DNA from: Henriciella litoralis
GTDB lineage: Bacteria > Pseudomonadota > Alphaproteobacteria > Caulobacterales > Hyphomonadaceae
Reading direction: 5' to 3'
DNA: 64,000 bases
Assembly: GCF_002088935.1 (NCBI RefSeq)
Contig: NZ_NCSS01000004.1
Location: 372,001 to 436,000 of the forward strand
Part shown: one piece after another, positions 9,018-18,231 of the stretch
Numbering within the stretch: position 1 is the first letter of the stretch
Layout of the letters: every line of letters starts with the position of its first letter
Translations under genes and position numbers: made by a program
The notes under the pieces: generated by a model
What the model was told of the DNA's origin: nothing
The model's input: only the letters and a program-made list of their open reading frames with translations
Database searches by the model: none

Positions 9018-9545
9018 CTAGTGGCCATCAAACGCTACAAGTGCGTTCACTTCAACGCCCATACTCCTGATTTTTCGCGTTCCGCCAAGATCCGGTAGCT
9101 CGACGAGGAAAACAGCCGCCACGATATCAGCTCGGCCCCGTCGCAAGAGCTTAACGCCTGCTTCGGCTGTGCCGCCAGTCGCGATCAGATCATCGACGAG
9201 CAGCACACGCTCACCGGCCTCGACGCCGTCGACATGCATATGCAGCTCATCCGAGCCGTATTCGAGGTCGTAGGTCTCGCGCCAGGTGCGGGCGGGCAGC
9301 TTTCCGGGTTTGCGAAGCGGTAGAAACCCCGCCTTCAGGCGTGTCGCCATTGCTCCGCCCAGAATAAAGCCGCGGGCATCGATGCCCGCTACTTTTGAGA
9401 TATCGAAATGATCGAACGGCGCACACAGCGCTTCAATCGCAGCACTGAACGTCCGGGCGTCAGCCATAAGTGTTGAGACATCACGAAACATGATGCCTTT
9501 GGATGGATAGTTCGGAATTGTGCGAATTCTTGACTTGTAGTCCAT
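9018..9545 (-). CDS. apt: Adenine phosphoribosyltransferase
   Basis: A 175-residue type I phosphoribosyltransferase that makes AMP from adenine and PRPP. The PRPP-binding motif is LLVDDLIATGGTAEAG, and the N-terminal IRTIPNYPSKGIMFRDVST is the conserved APT start. It is cytoplasmic and typical in length. It lies between the large lipoprotein gene and mtnP on the same strand; mtnP releases adenine from methylthioadenosine, so the two neighbours form a salvage pair even though 262 bp separate them. Confidence 0.95.
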   Translation of the reverse strand: MDYKSRIRTIPNYPSKGIMFRDVSTLMADARTFSAAIEALCAPFDHFDISKVAGIDARGFILGGAMATRLKAGFLPLRKPGKLPARTWRETYDLEYGSDELHMHVDGVEAGERVLLVDDLIATGGTAEAGVKLLRRGRADIVAAVFLVELPDLGGTRKIRSMGVEVNALVAFDGH

Positions 9546-9807
9546 CAGGTCCTGGCCGCCAATCTAGCGCGCTGGCGGCGTCCGGATCCCGGTACAGTCA
9601 AGCCAATCGGGCAGCAGGGTCCGGCGTGTCGGCGACATTGGTCTGTCAGTCGAACAAACCCATAGACCATCGTCATCTCTCCTTAGCGAGCTGAATATTA
9701 CAGCACATTTCGCCCTGCCCAAATATTCAACCGCACTAGACCTATTGAATCTACGAATTGTGATGCCGAATGTGCAATTCGTGGAGACTTGCGCAAGATG
9801 CTGCTAA
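9546..9807. other. Intergenic gap between mtnP and apt with an 8-bp inverted repeat
   Basis: No convincing gene is seen in these 262 bp. ACGAATTG (9753-9760) and CAATTCGT (9775-9782) form an inverted repeat with a 14-nt loop just beyond the mtnP stop. No T run follows, so it may be a weak terminator or mRNA 3' structure. The promoter for apt presumably lies near 9560-9700 but I cannot place it. Confidence 0.4.
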
Positions 9808-10683
9808 CTATACGAGCAGCCGCCCAGCCACCGCATCAAGCTTCGCCAGCATAGCCGGGTCGCGGGCATCTGGCGCCGTGATCATCGCATAATCCAGACA
9901 TGTCTCGATCCCCTGCGGCGAGCCGGTGCGCTCAACGCCCTGCAACGTCTTCACAATCCCGGCAATGGCCTGCTTTGCCGCGTTGGCATTCTTCTGCATG
10001 ACCTCCAGCACATTGGTGACGGACACCGCATCGGTCTCTTCCCGCCAGCAATCATAATCAGTCACCATCGCCATCGTTGCGTAAGGCAGCTCCGCTTCGC
10101 GGGCGAGCTTGGCTTCCGGCATGTTCGTCATGCCGATGATGTCGCATCCCCACTGACGATAGAGAAAGCTCTCGGCGCGGGAGGAAAACTGAGGCCCGTC
10201 GATGACCAGATAGGTCCCGCCGCGATGCACCTTAACCCCGGCCGCTTCGGCTGCATCGCCAGCCATAGCCGACAGGCGCTCACATATCGGGTCAGCCATC
10301 GACACATGCGCCACCATGCCAGGGCCGAAGAAACTGTTGTCGCGGCTGACCGTCCGATCAATGAACTGGTCCGGCATCACAAAATCACCGGGCGCGTAGG
10401 CTTCCTGCAAGGAGCCGCAGGCCGAGATGGACAGAACATCGGTGCAGCCCAGCCGCTTCAGCGCATCGATATTGGCCCGGTACGGCACCGTCGATGGCGT
10501 CAGCCGGTGGCCTTTGCCGTGCCGCGGCAGGAAGACAAGCGAAACATCGCCGATATGTCCGCGCACAAGCTTGTCAGATGGCGCGCCCCAGGGCGTCTCG
10601 ACAGCGATCTCTTCAGTCCCCTCAAGACCATCAATCTCGTAGAGGCCGGAGCCGCCGATAATGCCCAGTGTCCATCCGCTCAT
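9808..10683 (-). CDS. mtnP: S-methyl-5'-thioadenosine phosphorylase
   Basis: A 291-residue purine nucleoside phosphorylase family member that splits methylthioadenosine with phosphate into adenine and methylthioribose-1-phosphate. The N-terminus has IIGGSGLYEIDGLEG, then the phosphate-site PRHGKGHRLTPSTVPYRAN and the active-site region GMTNMPEAKLAREAELPYA, all typical of MTAP. An AGGAG Shine-Dalgarno lies seven bases before the ATG. Its product adenine is the substrate of the adjacent apt. Confidence 0.93.
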   Translation of the reverse strand: MSGWTLGIIGGSGLYEIDGLEGTEEIAVETPWGAPSDKLVRGHIGDVSLVFLPRHGKGHRLTPSTVPYRANIDALKRLGCTDVLSISACGSLQEAYAPGDFVMPDQFIDRTVSRDNSFFGPGMVAHVSMADPICERLSAMAGDAAEAAGVKVHRGGTYLVIDGPQFSSRAESFLYRQWGCDIIGMTNMPEAKLAREAELPYATMAMVTDYDCWREETDAVSVTNVLEVMQKNANAAKQAIAGIVKTLQGVERTGSPQGIETCLDYAMITAPDARDPAMLAKLDAVAGRLLV

Positions 10684-10796
10684 TCATACTCTCCTTCGCT
10701 GTACGCCACTTTGCACAAGCAGGCTCCTTACCTGAAATCAAGTCGCCGTGACCGCAAAGACGGAACCAGACCGCTTCACGCCGCGTCTTGTTCTGT

Positions 10797-11597
10797 ATGA
10801 CAGACACTCCCATCCCGGCGCCGGTCGCCGCAATCGTTGCGCGGATCGGTCTCGGGGCGCGGGCTTTGGTCTACTTTGCCGTCTCCGGCCTTTTGATCGA
10901 CGCGGCCATCTCAGCCAAGCCAGACAATGGCGTCAGCCCCGGCGACGCTTTCCGCGCCGTGGAGAACGAAGCTGGCGGACGCTACCTTCTTATCTTCCTG
11001 GCCATTGGTCTCGCGCTCTATGCGCTCTGGCGCTATTACCAGGCCATTCTCGACCCTGAAGACAATGGGAGTGACGCAAAGGGTATCTTTTCGCGCCTTG
11101 GCATGGCCTCGTCGGGCACGAGCTATCTCCTGATCGGGGTCGCTGCGGTCTCGGTCACCTTCGGCAGCAATAGTAGCGGCGATGGCGGCAAGACAGAACA
11201 GACCGCCAAGTGGCTAATGGAGCAGCCTTTCGGCGAGTGGGTGGTCGTTCTTGGTGGCCTCGCCCTCATCGGCATCGGCGGCGCGCAGGTCTGGCGCGCA
11301 AAGACCGGCCAATGGAAAAACCATATCGATCTTAGCGGCTGGGCCGGAAAGCTCACCGACGTGATTGCAGGCGGCATTGCCGGACGCGGCGTCCTGTTTG
11401 CCATTGTCGGCGGCTTTCTCGTCCTCGGCGGCTGGACCGCTGACCCGGACGACATCAAGGGCCTCGCCGCCACCCTCGGCTGGATCAGAACCCAACCCTA
11501 CGGCTTGTGGCTGTTCATCGCCTCTGCGCTCGCGATTGGCGTCTATGGTATCTATTCGGCTGTCCAGTCGGTCAGATACCGCTTTCCGAATTGCTGA
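10797..11597 (+). CDS. DUF1206 membrane protein
   Basis: A 266-residue integral membrane protein built from three similar pairs of membrane helices, the hallmark of DUF1206. Recurring elements include ARALVYFAVSGLL, LGMASSGTSYLLIGVAAV and AGRGVLFAIVGGFLVLGG, each followed by a second helix with a LALYALWR or GIYGIYSAV-like end. The function of the family is unknown. I start at the ATG at 10797; a TTG three codons earlier is also possible. It is divergent from mtnP and convergent with the next gene, 3 bp away. Confidence 0.83.
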   Translation: MTDTPIPAPVAAIVARIGLGARALVYFAVSGLLIDAAISAKPDNGVSPGDAFRAVENEAGGRYLLIFLAIGLALYALWRYYQAILDPEDNGSDAKGIFSRLGMASSGTSYLLIGVAAVSVTFGSNSSGDGGKTEQTAKWLMEQPFGEWVVVLGGLALIGIGGAQVWRAKTGQWKNHIDLSGWAGKLTDVIAGGIAGRGVLFAIVGGFLVLGGWTADPDDIKGLAATLGWIRTQPYGLWLFIASALAIGVYGIYSAVQSVRYRFPNC

Positions 11598-11600
11598 GCC

Positions 11601-12065
11601 CTACATTCCTGGAGCCTGCGTCAGACAACGGCGCCTCGGTTTGGTTGTGAACCCCCATTCCCAGTCCGTCCGGGCCCAGAAGAACGTATTTTCATCTGGC
11701 ATGATCAGGCGCCACTCCACGGGCTCACCCTCCTCTGTCAGGCGATCTTCGCTCTCATAATGCAGTCTGATCCAGGGGGCTGTTTGGCCGTTGTTCAACA
11801 CGTCCGTCAGGACCGGACTTGTGTCATATGCCTCCTGCCCTTCGTGCTGCGAACGATAGACCAGATCACCGTCGATCTCATCGATCTGGATATGTATGGC
11901 AAGGTCATCGCATCTGAACCTGTTCTCAGGATCAGGGTCATCTTCATACGCAAGCGCCCAACGCCCTTCTATCGCAAGGATGATTTCATTGGCCGACAGC
12001 AACTCGCCATAACTTGGCAGCGCAAAAGCCGCAGCGAGAACAGGTAGGCTCAGCAGTCTCAGCAT
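11601..12065 (-). CDS. Small secreted protein of unknown function
   Basis: A 154-residue protein with a signal peptide (MLRLLSLPVLAAAFALPSYG). The mature part begins with NEIILAIEGRWALAYEDDP and has a single Cys pair (RCDD, RRRCL). The beta-strand pattern and the GRW start recall small lipocalin-like periplasmic proteins, but this is only an impression. I use the ATG at 12065 because the signal peptide starts there. It lies downstream of the petC terminator on the same strand, so it is probably transcribed separately. Confidence 0.6.
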   Translation of the reverse strand: MLRLLSLPVLAAAFALPSYGELLSANEIILAIEGRWALAYEDDPDPENRFRCDDLAIHIQIDEIDGDLVYRSQHEGQEAYDTSPVLTDVLNNGQTAPWIRLHYESEDRLTEEGEPVEWRLIMPDENTFFWARTDWEWGFTTKPRRRCLTQAPGM

Positions 12066-12075
12066 TTGCGTGCTC

Positions 12076-12109
12076 CAAAAACAAAATGCCGCCCCAAGGG
12101 ACGGCATTT
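12076..12109 (-). terminator. Rho-independent terminator of the petABC operon
   Basis: On the minus strand AAATGCCGTCCC pairs with GGGGCGGCATTT, followed by TTTGTTTTT. It sits 24 bp beyond the cytochrome c1 stop codon. Confidence 0.85.
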
Positions 12110-12132
12110 CGCTTTAAAGTTCAAGCTTGCGC

Positions 12133-13305
12133 CTAGTGCTCGACTTTCCGCCAGATGCGGTGGAAGGAGAACCAGAGCAGTGCGGCCAGGATGAGGAGAT
12201 AGATCATCACGGCAAGGCCGGTCTGCTTACGCTGGCTTTGCTTTGGCTCACCAGCCCATTGCAGGAAGTTCGCAACGTCATGGGCCATCTGATCAACCGT
12301 GGCTTCCGTACCATCGAGATAGCTTACGCGGCCATCTGACAGCTGCGGTGGCATCGCAAGGAAGCCGCCTGGAGGTGCGTGACGTGGATCACCGCGCCAC
12401 TGGGCCGTCGTGTCGCCCGACATGAACGGGTTGTAGTACTGACCGGTCGGCTGGACGAGCAGGCCTTCATAGTGGTCGCCGCCATGGGACAGCGAGTGGA
12501 CCTGTGCCACGTCGATGACGGTTTCAGTCTGCGGTGCAGCTGCGACAGCAGGGGCCGGCGCATCAACTTCGGTGTCAGCCGCGTCGGCCATCTCACCTTC
12601 AGCCGGGACATTCCCGTCAGCGGCGAGCACGGCATCGTCCGCATTCGTTTCCGCTTCGCTTTCAGCAGGGCCTTGCTCTGGCTGGGTCGCTGCAGCTTGA
12701 TCTGCTTCAGCTTGTGCAGCCTGCTCGGCTTCTGCCTGGCCTTCAGCGACCGGGTCAGCGGCGACTTCACGCGTGCTGAACGCATCTTCTTCCGGATAAC
12801 CGGACAGGAGGCTGTAGACATAGCTCGCGCCGCCATGGCGCGCCTTGGTGATAACGGACAGATCCGGTGGAAGCGCCCCGCCATTGGCTGCGCGTGCGGC
12901 AGCAGCGTTTGGATAAGGCGACTTGAACGGGTCAGACGTCCGCGCCGGACGATAATCATAATCGCCGACTTCGTTAGGCTCGGTGCTCAGGATCTCATCC
13001 TGGGCCGCGAATGCCTTTACGAGCGGGTTGTCGTTCGCATTCGGATATTCCGGATCGTAGAACGGGCCACCCGGCTCGCCGAGGTTGCGGTAGTGCATCA
13101 GACGCATCGAGTGACACGACGAGCAGACCTCGCGGTAAACCTGATAACCGCGCTGGACGCTGGCCATATCGAGCTCGCCGACAGGGCCTTCAAATGCCCA
13201 GCCTTCTTCAGGCTCATGCGGATGCAGCGCGCCGCCAGCGGCGTGGGCGGTGGCAGCCATGGCTGCCGCGCTGAGTCCAACAGAAATGAAACGCAGGAAA
13301 TTCAT
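12133..13305 (-). CDS. petC: Cytochrome c1 of the bc1 complex, with a large acidic insertion
   Basis: A 390-residue c-type cytochrome that passes electrons from the Rieske protein to soluble cytochrome c. A signal peptide ends near AAMAATAHA, the haem site is CSSCH at residues 61-65, the axial Met is in FLAMPPQ (M318), and a single C-terminal anchor (LAVMIYLLILAALLWFSF) precedes a basic tail. Between YSLLSGYPEE and GLLVQPTGQYYNPFM, residues about 172-279 form an Ala/Glu/Asp/Gln-rich low-complexity stretch that ordinary cytochromes c1 of about 250-290 residues lack. It is the last gene of the operon, 12 bp behind petB, and a terminator follows. Confidence 0.95.
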   Translation of the reverse strand: MNFLRFISVGLSAAAMAATAHAAGGALHPHEPEEGWAFEGPVGELDMASVQRGYQVYREVCSSCHSMRLMHYRNLGEPGGPFYDPEYPNANDNPLVKAFAAQDEILSTEPNEVGDYDYRPARTSDPFKSPYPNAAAARAANGGALPPDLSVITKARHGGASYVYSLLSGYPEEDAFSTREVAADPVAEGQAEAEQAAQAEADQAAATQPEQGPAESEAETNADDAVLAADGNVPAEGEMADAADTEVDAPAPAVAAAPQTETVIDVAQVHSLSHGGDHYEGLLVQPTGQYYNPFMSGDTTAQWRGDPRHAPPGGFLAMPPQLSDGRVSYLDGTEATVDQMAHDVANFLQWAGEPKQSQRKQTGLAVMIYLLILAALLWFSFHRIWRKVEH

Positions 13306-13317
13306 GTCCTTGACCTC

Positions 13318-14775
13318 TTATTCGGCTGGAGCCGGAGCAGCACGGTCATGCGACCCGAGCACTGACTTGTGGATTGAGGCTGGCTCATCCTTCGGTTTTT
13401 CGCGAAGGCCGAGCAGCGGCAGGATGACGAGGAAGTAGGCGAAATAGTACAGCGTCAGGATTTGCGACAGGTGCACGAAGCGGAAGGCAGGCGCCTTCTG
13501 CACGGACATCGTCGCCTCAACACCATCACCGATCTTCTGGTCACGGAACGTGGCAGCGGCCTCATACTCTTCATAGGTCTGGGTCGCTTCATTGCCGTTG
13601 GCATCCATGTAGCTGACGACCAGCTTGTCGGAGCCCATCGGAATGATCGGATCATCCGGGTTCGACGCACCACACCAGCCGAGCAGAAGACCTGCAATCA
13701 CGAAGCCGATGAAGAACTGACGGGCCACCGGGCGGTACCGCATCGAGCGAACCTTGGACGTATCCAGCCATGGCACCACGAACAGGATGGCGATGGAGCC
13801 AAACATGGCCAGAACACCCAGCAGTTTCGCGTCGATCGGACCGATATTGAACGTGATGGCACGCAGGATGGCGTAGAATGGCAGCAGATACCACTCCGGC
13901 ACGATGTGGGCCGGCGTCACCAGCGGGTTGGCTTCGATATAGTTGTCAGCATGGCCGAGAACGTTCGGCATGTAGAAGACGAAAGCCGCAAAGATGATCA
14001 GGAAGACGACGATCGCGAAGCCATCCTTCACCGTGTAGTAAGGGTGGAATGGGACGGTGTCCTGCTTCAGGCCTTCCTTGTCCTTGCGGGCTTCAACGCC
14101 TGCCGGGTTGTTGTTGCCTGGAACGTGCAGCGCCCAGATGTGCAGGATAACGACACCAGCAATCATGAATGGCAGCAGATAGTGCAGCGAGAAGAAGCGC
14201 TGGATCGTCTGGTTACCAATCGACGGTCCGCCCATCAGCCAGGCTTTGATGCTGTCGCCAACGACAGGCACCGCACCGATCAGGCCGGTGATCACGTTCG
14301 CGCCGTGATAGGACATCTGGCCCCATGGCAGCACGTAACCGAGGAACGCCGTACCGGTCATCAGAAGGAAGATCACGCAGCCGAGGATCCAGAGGATCTC
14401 GCGCGGCGCCTTGTAAGAGCCGTAATAAAGGCCGCGGAACATGTGGATATAGACCGCGAGGAAGAACATCGAAGCGCCATTGGCGTGGATGTAGCGGATC
14501 AGCCAGCCGAACGGCACGTCCCGCATAATCCGTTCAACCGAGGCAAACGCCCCGTCGACCGAGGCCGTATAGTGCATGGCCAGTACGACACCGGTGATGA
14601 TCTGCGTGGCAAGACAGACAGCGAGAATGCCGCCGAACGTCCACCAGTAATTCAGATTCTTCGGGGTCGGAAAATCGACAAAGCTGTCATAGGCCAGCCG
14701 CACGATGGGCAGGCGCGAATCGAGCCATTTGGTAAAGCCGGTCTTCGGCTCATATGTCGAGGGGTGTCCGCTCAT
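13318..14775 (-). CDS. petB: Cytochrome b of the bc1 complex
   Basis: A 485-residue membrane protein carrying the two haems b and both quinone sites. The four haem-ligand histidines appear in two pairs with the family spacing: H97/H111 and H198/H212. The Qo-site PEWY is at 293-296. The protein is longer than the usual 400-440 residues, mainly because of an extra hydrophilic segment at about 378-432 ([20 protein letters not shown] and onward) between the last two membrane helices, a loop expected on the periplasmic side. It lies between petA and petC in one operon. Confidence 0.97.
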   Translation of the reverse strand: MSGHPSTYEPKTGFTKWLDSRLPIVRLAYDSFVDFPTPKNLNYWWTFGGILAVCLATQIITGVVLAMHYTASVDGAFASVERIMRDVPFGWLIRYIHANGASMFFLAVYIHMFRGLYYGSYKAPREILWILGCVIFLLMTGTAFLGYVLPWGQMSYHGANVITGLIGAVPVVGDSIKAWLMGGPSIGNQTIQRFFSLHYLLPFMIAGVVILHIWALHVPGNNNPAGVEARKDKEGLKQDTVPFHPYYTVKDGFAIVVFLIIFAAFVFYMPNVLGHADNYIEANPLVTPAHIVPEWYLLPFYAILRAITFNIGPIDAKLLGVLAMFGSIAILFVVPWLDTSKVRSMRYRPVARQFFIGFVIAGLLLGWCGASNPDDPIIPMGSDKLVVSYMDANGNEATQTYEEYEAAATFRDQKIGDGVEATMSVQKAPAFRFVHLSQILTLYYFAYFLVILPLLGLREKPKDEPASIHKSVLGSHDRAAPAPAE

Positions 14776-14793
14776 GGCTTTTCCGTCCTCTTC

Positions 14794-15363
14794 CTAAAGC
14801 GAAATGTTAATGACGGTCGGGCTGACATAGCGGTAGTCCGGCACCGGCAGGTTTGCCGGGGCTGGACCGCGCCGAATGCGGCCGGACGTATCGTAGTGGG
14901 AGCCGTGGCAAGGGCAGTACCAGCCGCCGAAGTCGCCAGTGTTGCCCTGCGAAGGGCCAACCGGGACACAGCCAAGGTGGGTACAGCTGCCTGAGGTCAC
15001 GAGAATGGCGCGGTTAAGCTCGCCATCCGGGAGTGGGCGAAGGCGCTCATCATCGGTCTGAGGATCACGAAGGCTGGAGACATCAACATTCTCGGCCTCG
15101 TTGATCTCGACCTGGGTGCGGTGACGGATGAAGAAAGGCTTGCCGCCAATCAGCACACGAATCTCGCCGCCCAAGGGCACTTTCGAAATGTCGACTTCAA
15201 GGCTGGATGCCGCCTTGGTGTCACTAGCAGCGTTCATCTGGTCGATGAACATATAGGCAAGCGCTCCAGCGCCCGCCGCAGCCGTCGCGGCCGCTGCTAT
15301 ATGGATGAAATCACGGCGATCTTCGTCGATCGCTTCGGTGGTCGTATTCTGCGCGTTGCTCAC
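14794..15363 (-). CDS. petA: Ubiquinol-cytochrome c reductase iron-sulfur (Rieske) subunit
   Basis: A 189-residue protein. It has the twin-arginine type N-terminal anchor (DEDRRDFIHIAAAATAAAGAG), then the Rieske domain with CTHLGC and CPCHGS, which bind the 2Fe-2S cluster. Start choice: GTG at 15363, preceded by AGAGGA eight bases upstream, gives the expected N-terminus SNAQNTTTEAIDEDRRD; the frame stays open further upstream, but that extension is unlike the family. It is the first gene of petA-petB-petC. Confidence 0.95.
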   Translation of the reverse strand: MSNAQNTTTEAIDEDRRDFIHIAAAATAAAGAGALAYMFIDQMNAASDTKAASSLEVDISKVPLGGEIRVLIGGKPFFIRHRTQVEINEAENVDVSSLRDPQTDDERLRPLPDGELNRAILVTSGSCTHLGCVPVGPSQGNTGDFGGWYCPCHGSHYDTSGRIRRGPAPANLPVPDYRYVSPTVINISL

Positions 15364-15641
15364 ACTTACGGTCCTCTGGCCAAGGATTGCTCCGAGATGC
15401 ATACTATATCGGGACAAGAAATCATTGCGGCGCAACGCCGCAAAATCCAGCTCCCCATACATGTCTGCGCTGCGGTTAGCGCGACTATCCACGCATTGCA
15501 AGCGACGCATGTGTGCCTGCGGCGCTACGACGCCACTGACATGGGTCTGCCACCACACGCCTGCGGCGGCTGTTAAGCCGATGAAGGTGTTTGCGCGCGG
15601 GCTGGGCTGGGCTAAGGCAGCGGCTTGAAGGAGAGATTTTG

Positions 15642-16526
15642 ATGTCAGACGCGCAACTGGAATCACAGAAGGCCAAAGCGAAAGCCTGGTTCGAATCACT
15701 ACAGGGCGAAATCATTGCCCGCTTCGAACAGCTTGAGCGTGAGGCCGAGCCGCCGCTCTATAAGGGCGCGCCCGGCACTTTCGAGAAAACAGAGTGGACG
15801 CGCGGCGACGGGTCAGAGGACCTCGGCGGCGGCACCATGGCGATCATGAAGGGCAAGCTTTTTGAGAAAGTCGGCGTGCATGTTTCCTGCGTCTATGGCG
15901 ATTTCTCAGAAGCGTTCCGCGCGCAGATCCCCGGCGCTGACAAGTCCGGTGGCCGGTTCTGGGCTTCCGGCATCTCGCTGATCGCCCACCTGCATAATCC
16001 GCGCATTCCGGCCGTGCATATGAATACGCGGATGCTGGTCACCTCGGAAAGCTGGTTCGGTGGCGGCGCAGACCTCACCCCCCTGCTCGACACACAGCGC
16101 ACGCAGGACGCGCCTGATTCGGCTGAGTTTCACGCCGCCCTGAAGACAGCCTGCGACGCGCACGACCCGAGCTACTACCCAACCTTCCGCGACCATTGCG
16201 ACGAATACTTCTTCCTTGCCCACCGCAATGAACCGCGCGGCACCGGCGGCATTTTCTATGACCGCCATAATACGGGCGACTGGGATGCAGACTTCGCCTT
16301 CACCCAGGATGTCGGCCGCGCCTTTGCCGATATCTACCCGAAGATCGTCCGCCGCCGGATGGCTGAAAGCTGGACCCCGGAAGAGCGCGAAGAACAGCTC
16401 ATCCGCCGTGGGCGCTATGTCGAGTTCAACTTGCTTTACGACCGTGGCACCACATTTGGCCTGAAAACCGGTGGCAATGTGAACTCCATCCTGTCCTCCA
16501 TGCCGCCTGTGGTGAAATGGCCATAG
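15642..16526 (+). CDS. hemF: Oxygen-dependent coproporphyrinogen III oxidase
   Basis: A 294-residue cytoplasmic enzyme that decarboxylates coproporphyrinogen III to protoporphyrinogen IX using O2. Conserved segments include [19 protein letters not shown], the [16 protein letters not shown] region, [10 protein letters not shown], and the C-terminal [24 protein letters not shown] lies nine bases before the ATG. It is divergent from petABC across 278 bp that must hold both promoters. Haem supply next to a cytochrome operon and tspO makes functional sense. Confidence 0.96.
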   Translation: MSDAQLESQKAKAKAWFESLQGEIIARFEQLEREAEPPLYKGAPGTFEKTEWTRGDGSEDLGGGTMAIMKGKLFEKVGVHVSCVYGDFSEAFRAQIPGADKSGGRFWASGISLIAHLHNPRIPAVHMNTRMLVTSESWFGGGADLTPLLDTQRTQDAPDSAEFHAALKTACDAHDPSYYPTFRDHCDEYFFLAHRNEPRGTGGIFYDRHNTGDWDADFAFTQDVGRAFADIYPKIVRRRMAESWTPEEREEQLIRRGRYVEFNLLYDRGTTFGLKTGGNVNSILSSMPPVVKWP

Positions 16527-16558
16527 CCAACCGTCGTAGGTGATGTAGGTTCAATCAG

Positions 16559-17044
16559 ATGAAAAACGGCAAACACAATCCGCTCGTCTCGATCTTGCTG
16601 ATCATCCTGCTGACGGTCGCCGTCGCCGGCCTCGGCGCCGTCGTCTCAGGCGGCAGTGATGACCCATGGTATGCCGCGCTAAACAAAGCGCCGCTCAATC
16701 CGCCCGACATCACCTTCGGCATTGTCTGGCCGATACTTTATACGCTGATGGCGATCGGTGCGATTCTTGTCCGCCTGAAGGCAGGCACATTCGCGCTCGC
16801 CAGCGCCGCGCTTGGTATTTATTTCACCCAGCTTGCCGTCAACCTCTCCTGGAGCTGGCTGTTCTTTGCGTTTCAGACGCCACTCATCGCGCTGATCATT
16901 ATCGGTATTTTGTGGCTACTCATCGCCTTGATGATTCGCGCGTTTGCGCGTTACTCGAAGGCGGCCGCGATCCTACAGGTCCCGTATCTGCTCTGGGTCA
17001 GCTTTGCGGCCTATCTCAACGCCTATATCGTCTTCTCGAATTAG
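16559..17044 (+). CDS. tspO: TspO/MBR family tryptophan-rich sensory protein
   Basis: A 161-residue five-helix membrane protein. The family signature WYAALNKAPLNPPDITFGIVW-type segment is at residues 37-57, and TM helices carry the conserved Trp/Asn/Pro residues (VNLSWSWLFFAF, QVPYLLWVSFAAYLNAY). TspO proteins bind porphyrins and modulate their export or breakdown; in Rhodobacter TspO represses pigment genes under oxygen. Its place 32 bp behind hemF supports a porphyrin-linked role here. Its 3' end overlaps the convergent cca stop by 4 bp. Confidence 0.92.
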   Translation: MKNGKHNPLVSILLIILLTVAVAGLGAVVSGGSDDPWYAALNKAPLNPPDITFGIVWPILYTLMAIGAILVRLKAGTFALASAALGIYFTQLAVNLSWSWLFFAFQTPLIALIIIGILWLLIALMIRAFARYSKAAAILQVPYLLWVSFAAYLNAYIVFSN

Positions 17045-18231
17045 GCTTTGAGGCGCGCGAGCAGGGCGTCGCGCTCTGGCAGGAAGTCCTCTTCCATCCA
17101 CCACAGCTCCAGCGCACGCAGCGCCTCACCAATCGCCTTGCCTTCAAGGCCCGCGGCCAGCGCATCATCGCCCCCGATGGGAAATTCGGGTCGCTTCCAG
17201 GCCCGCGTCGCCGCGAGCAAGTCGCGGACATCCGCGCCAGATAGCAGCGCCCGGTCCACCACAGCCTGCTTGCCATGGAAATAGAGCGCATAGCGCAGCG
17301 CCCGGCCATTGAACTTCGTCACATCGGTGAGGTTGTCCGCCGCCCAGGCCACCAGCCTCGCCGTATCGGCATTCGAGAGCCGTAACGCCTTGCTGGTATC
17401 GATCACCGCCTGCGCCGTGCGCGGCAGAAGTGACATCAGGCGCAGCACCGGGTCAGGCAACACCCCGCATAATCTCTCGCTGACGACAAGATCATGCAGA
17501 CCATCAACGCCGTCAGTCACAGGCAAAATCTGCTCCAGAACACCGCATTCAGCCATCGCCGTCACCGCTTGAACCGGCTCCGGCGCGGCCAGCATCTTGT
17601 GCAGCTCCTTCCAGATCCGCTCTGCCGCGATCTTCGCCAGCCCGGCTTTCTGCCGCTCGCAGGCGGCCAGCCCTTCGGCGTCCATCTCGGCGCCATACCA
17701 GGCATTGAAGCGGAAGAATCGCAGGATGCGCAGATAGTCTTCGCGAAGGCGCGTATCGGCATCCCCGATAAAGATGATCCGGCCGTCAGCAGCATCGGCA
17801 ATACCACCGCCCGTCGGGTCAAACAGTTTGCCAGATATGTCGGCATAGATCGCATTCAGCCGGAAATCGCGGCGCGCGGCATCCTCCGCCCAGTCCTCTG
17901 TGAACGCGACAACAGCGCGCCGGCCATCGGTTTCGACATCGCGGCGCAGCGTGGTAATCTCATACGGCTTGCCATCGACGATCGCTGTGACCGTCCCGTG
18001 ATCAATCCCCGTCGGGATCGCCCGGATACCCGCTTCTTTCAGCGCATAGAGCACCGCATCGGGCGTCAGCTGGGTCGCAATGTCGACATCATCGACCGGG
18101 CGGCCCATCAGCGAATTGCGCACGCAGCCGCCAACAAAGCGCGACTCGCCCGCCCCAGCGCCATTAAGCGCTGCCATGACGGCGCGGGTTTCAGGCGCGC
18201 CGATCCAGTCAGTCTTGCTCAAATCGGTCAT
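17041..18231 (-). CDS. cca: CCA tRNA nucleotidyltransferase
   Basis: A 396-residue class II nucleotidyltransferase of the PcnB/Cca family, expected to repair or add the 3' CCA of tRNAs. The catalytic palm has RFVGGCVRNSLMGRPVDDVDIAT, with DVD as the metal-binding carboxylates, then RRDFRLNAIY and EDYLRILRFFRFNA as the nucleotide-recognition region. Since the tRNA here encodes CCA, a repair role is likely. The start abuts the stop of the upstream DUF6111-like gene; DUF1285, Nudix, DUF6111-like and cca form one tight operon. Confidence 0.93.
   Translation of the reverse strand: MTDLSKTDWIGAPETRAVMAALNGAGAGESRFVGGCVRNSLMGRPVDDVDIATQLTPDAVLYALKEAGIRAIPTGIDHGTVTAIVDGKPYEITTLRRDVETDGRRAVVAFTEDWAEDAARRDFRLNAIYADISGKLFDPTGGGIADAADGRIIFIGDADTRLREDYLRILRFFRFNAWYGAEMDAEGLAACERQKAGLAKIAAERIWKELHKMLAAPEPVQAVTAMAECGVLEQILPVTDGVDGLHDLVVSERLCGVLPDPVLRLMSLLPRTAQAVIDTSKALRLSNADTARLVAWAADNLTDVTKFNGRALRYALYFHGKQAVVDRALLSGADVRDLLAATRAWKRPEFPIGGDDALAAGLEGKAIGEALRALELWWMEEDFLPERDALLARLKA

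Noticed and set aside
13462..14994. Long open frame on the + strand opposite petB/petA
   Set aside because: It is the antisense of high-GC genes with clear motifs on the minus strand. Its His/Arg/Asp-rich translation has no family features.
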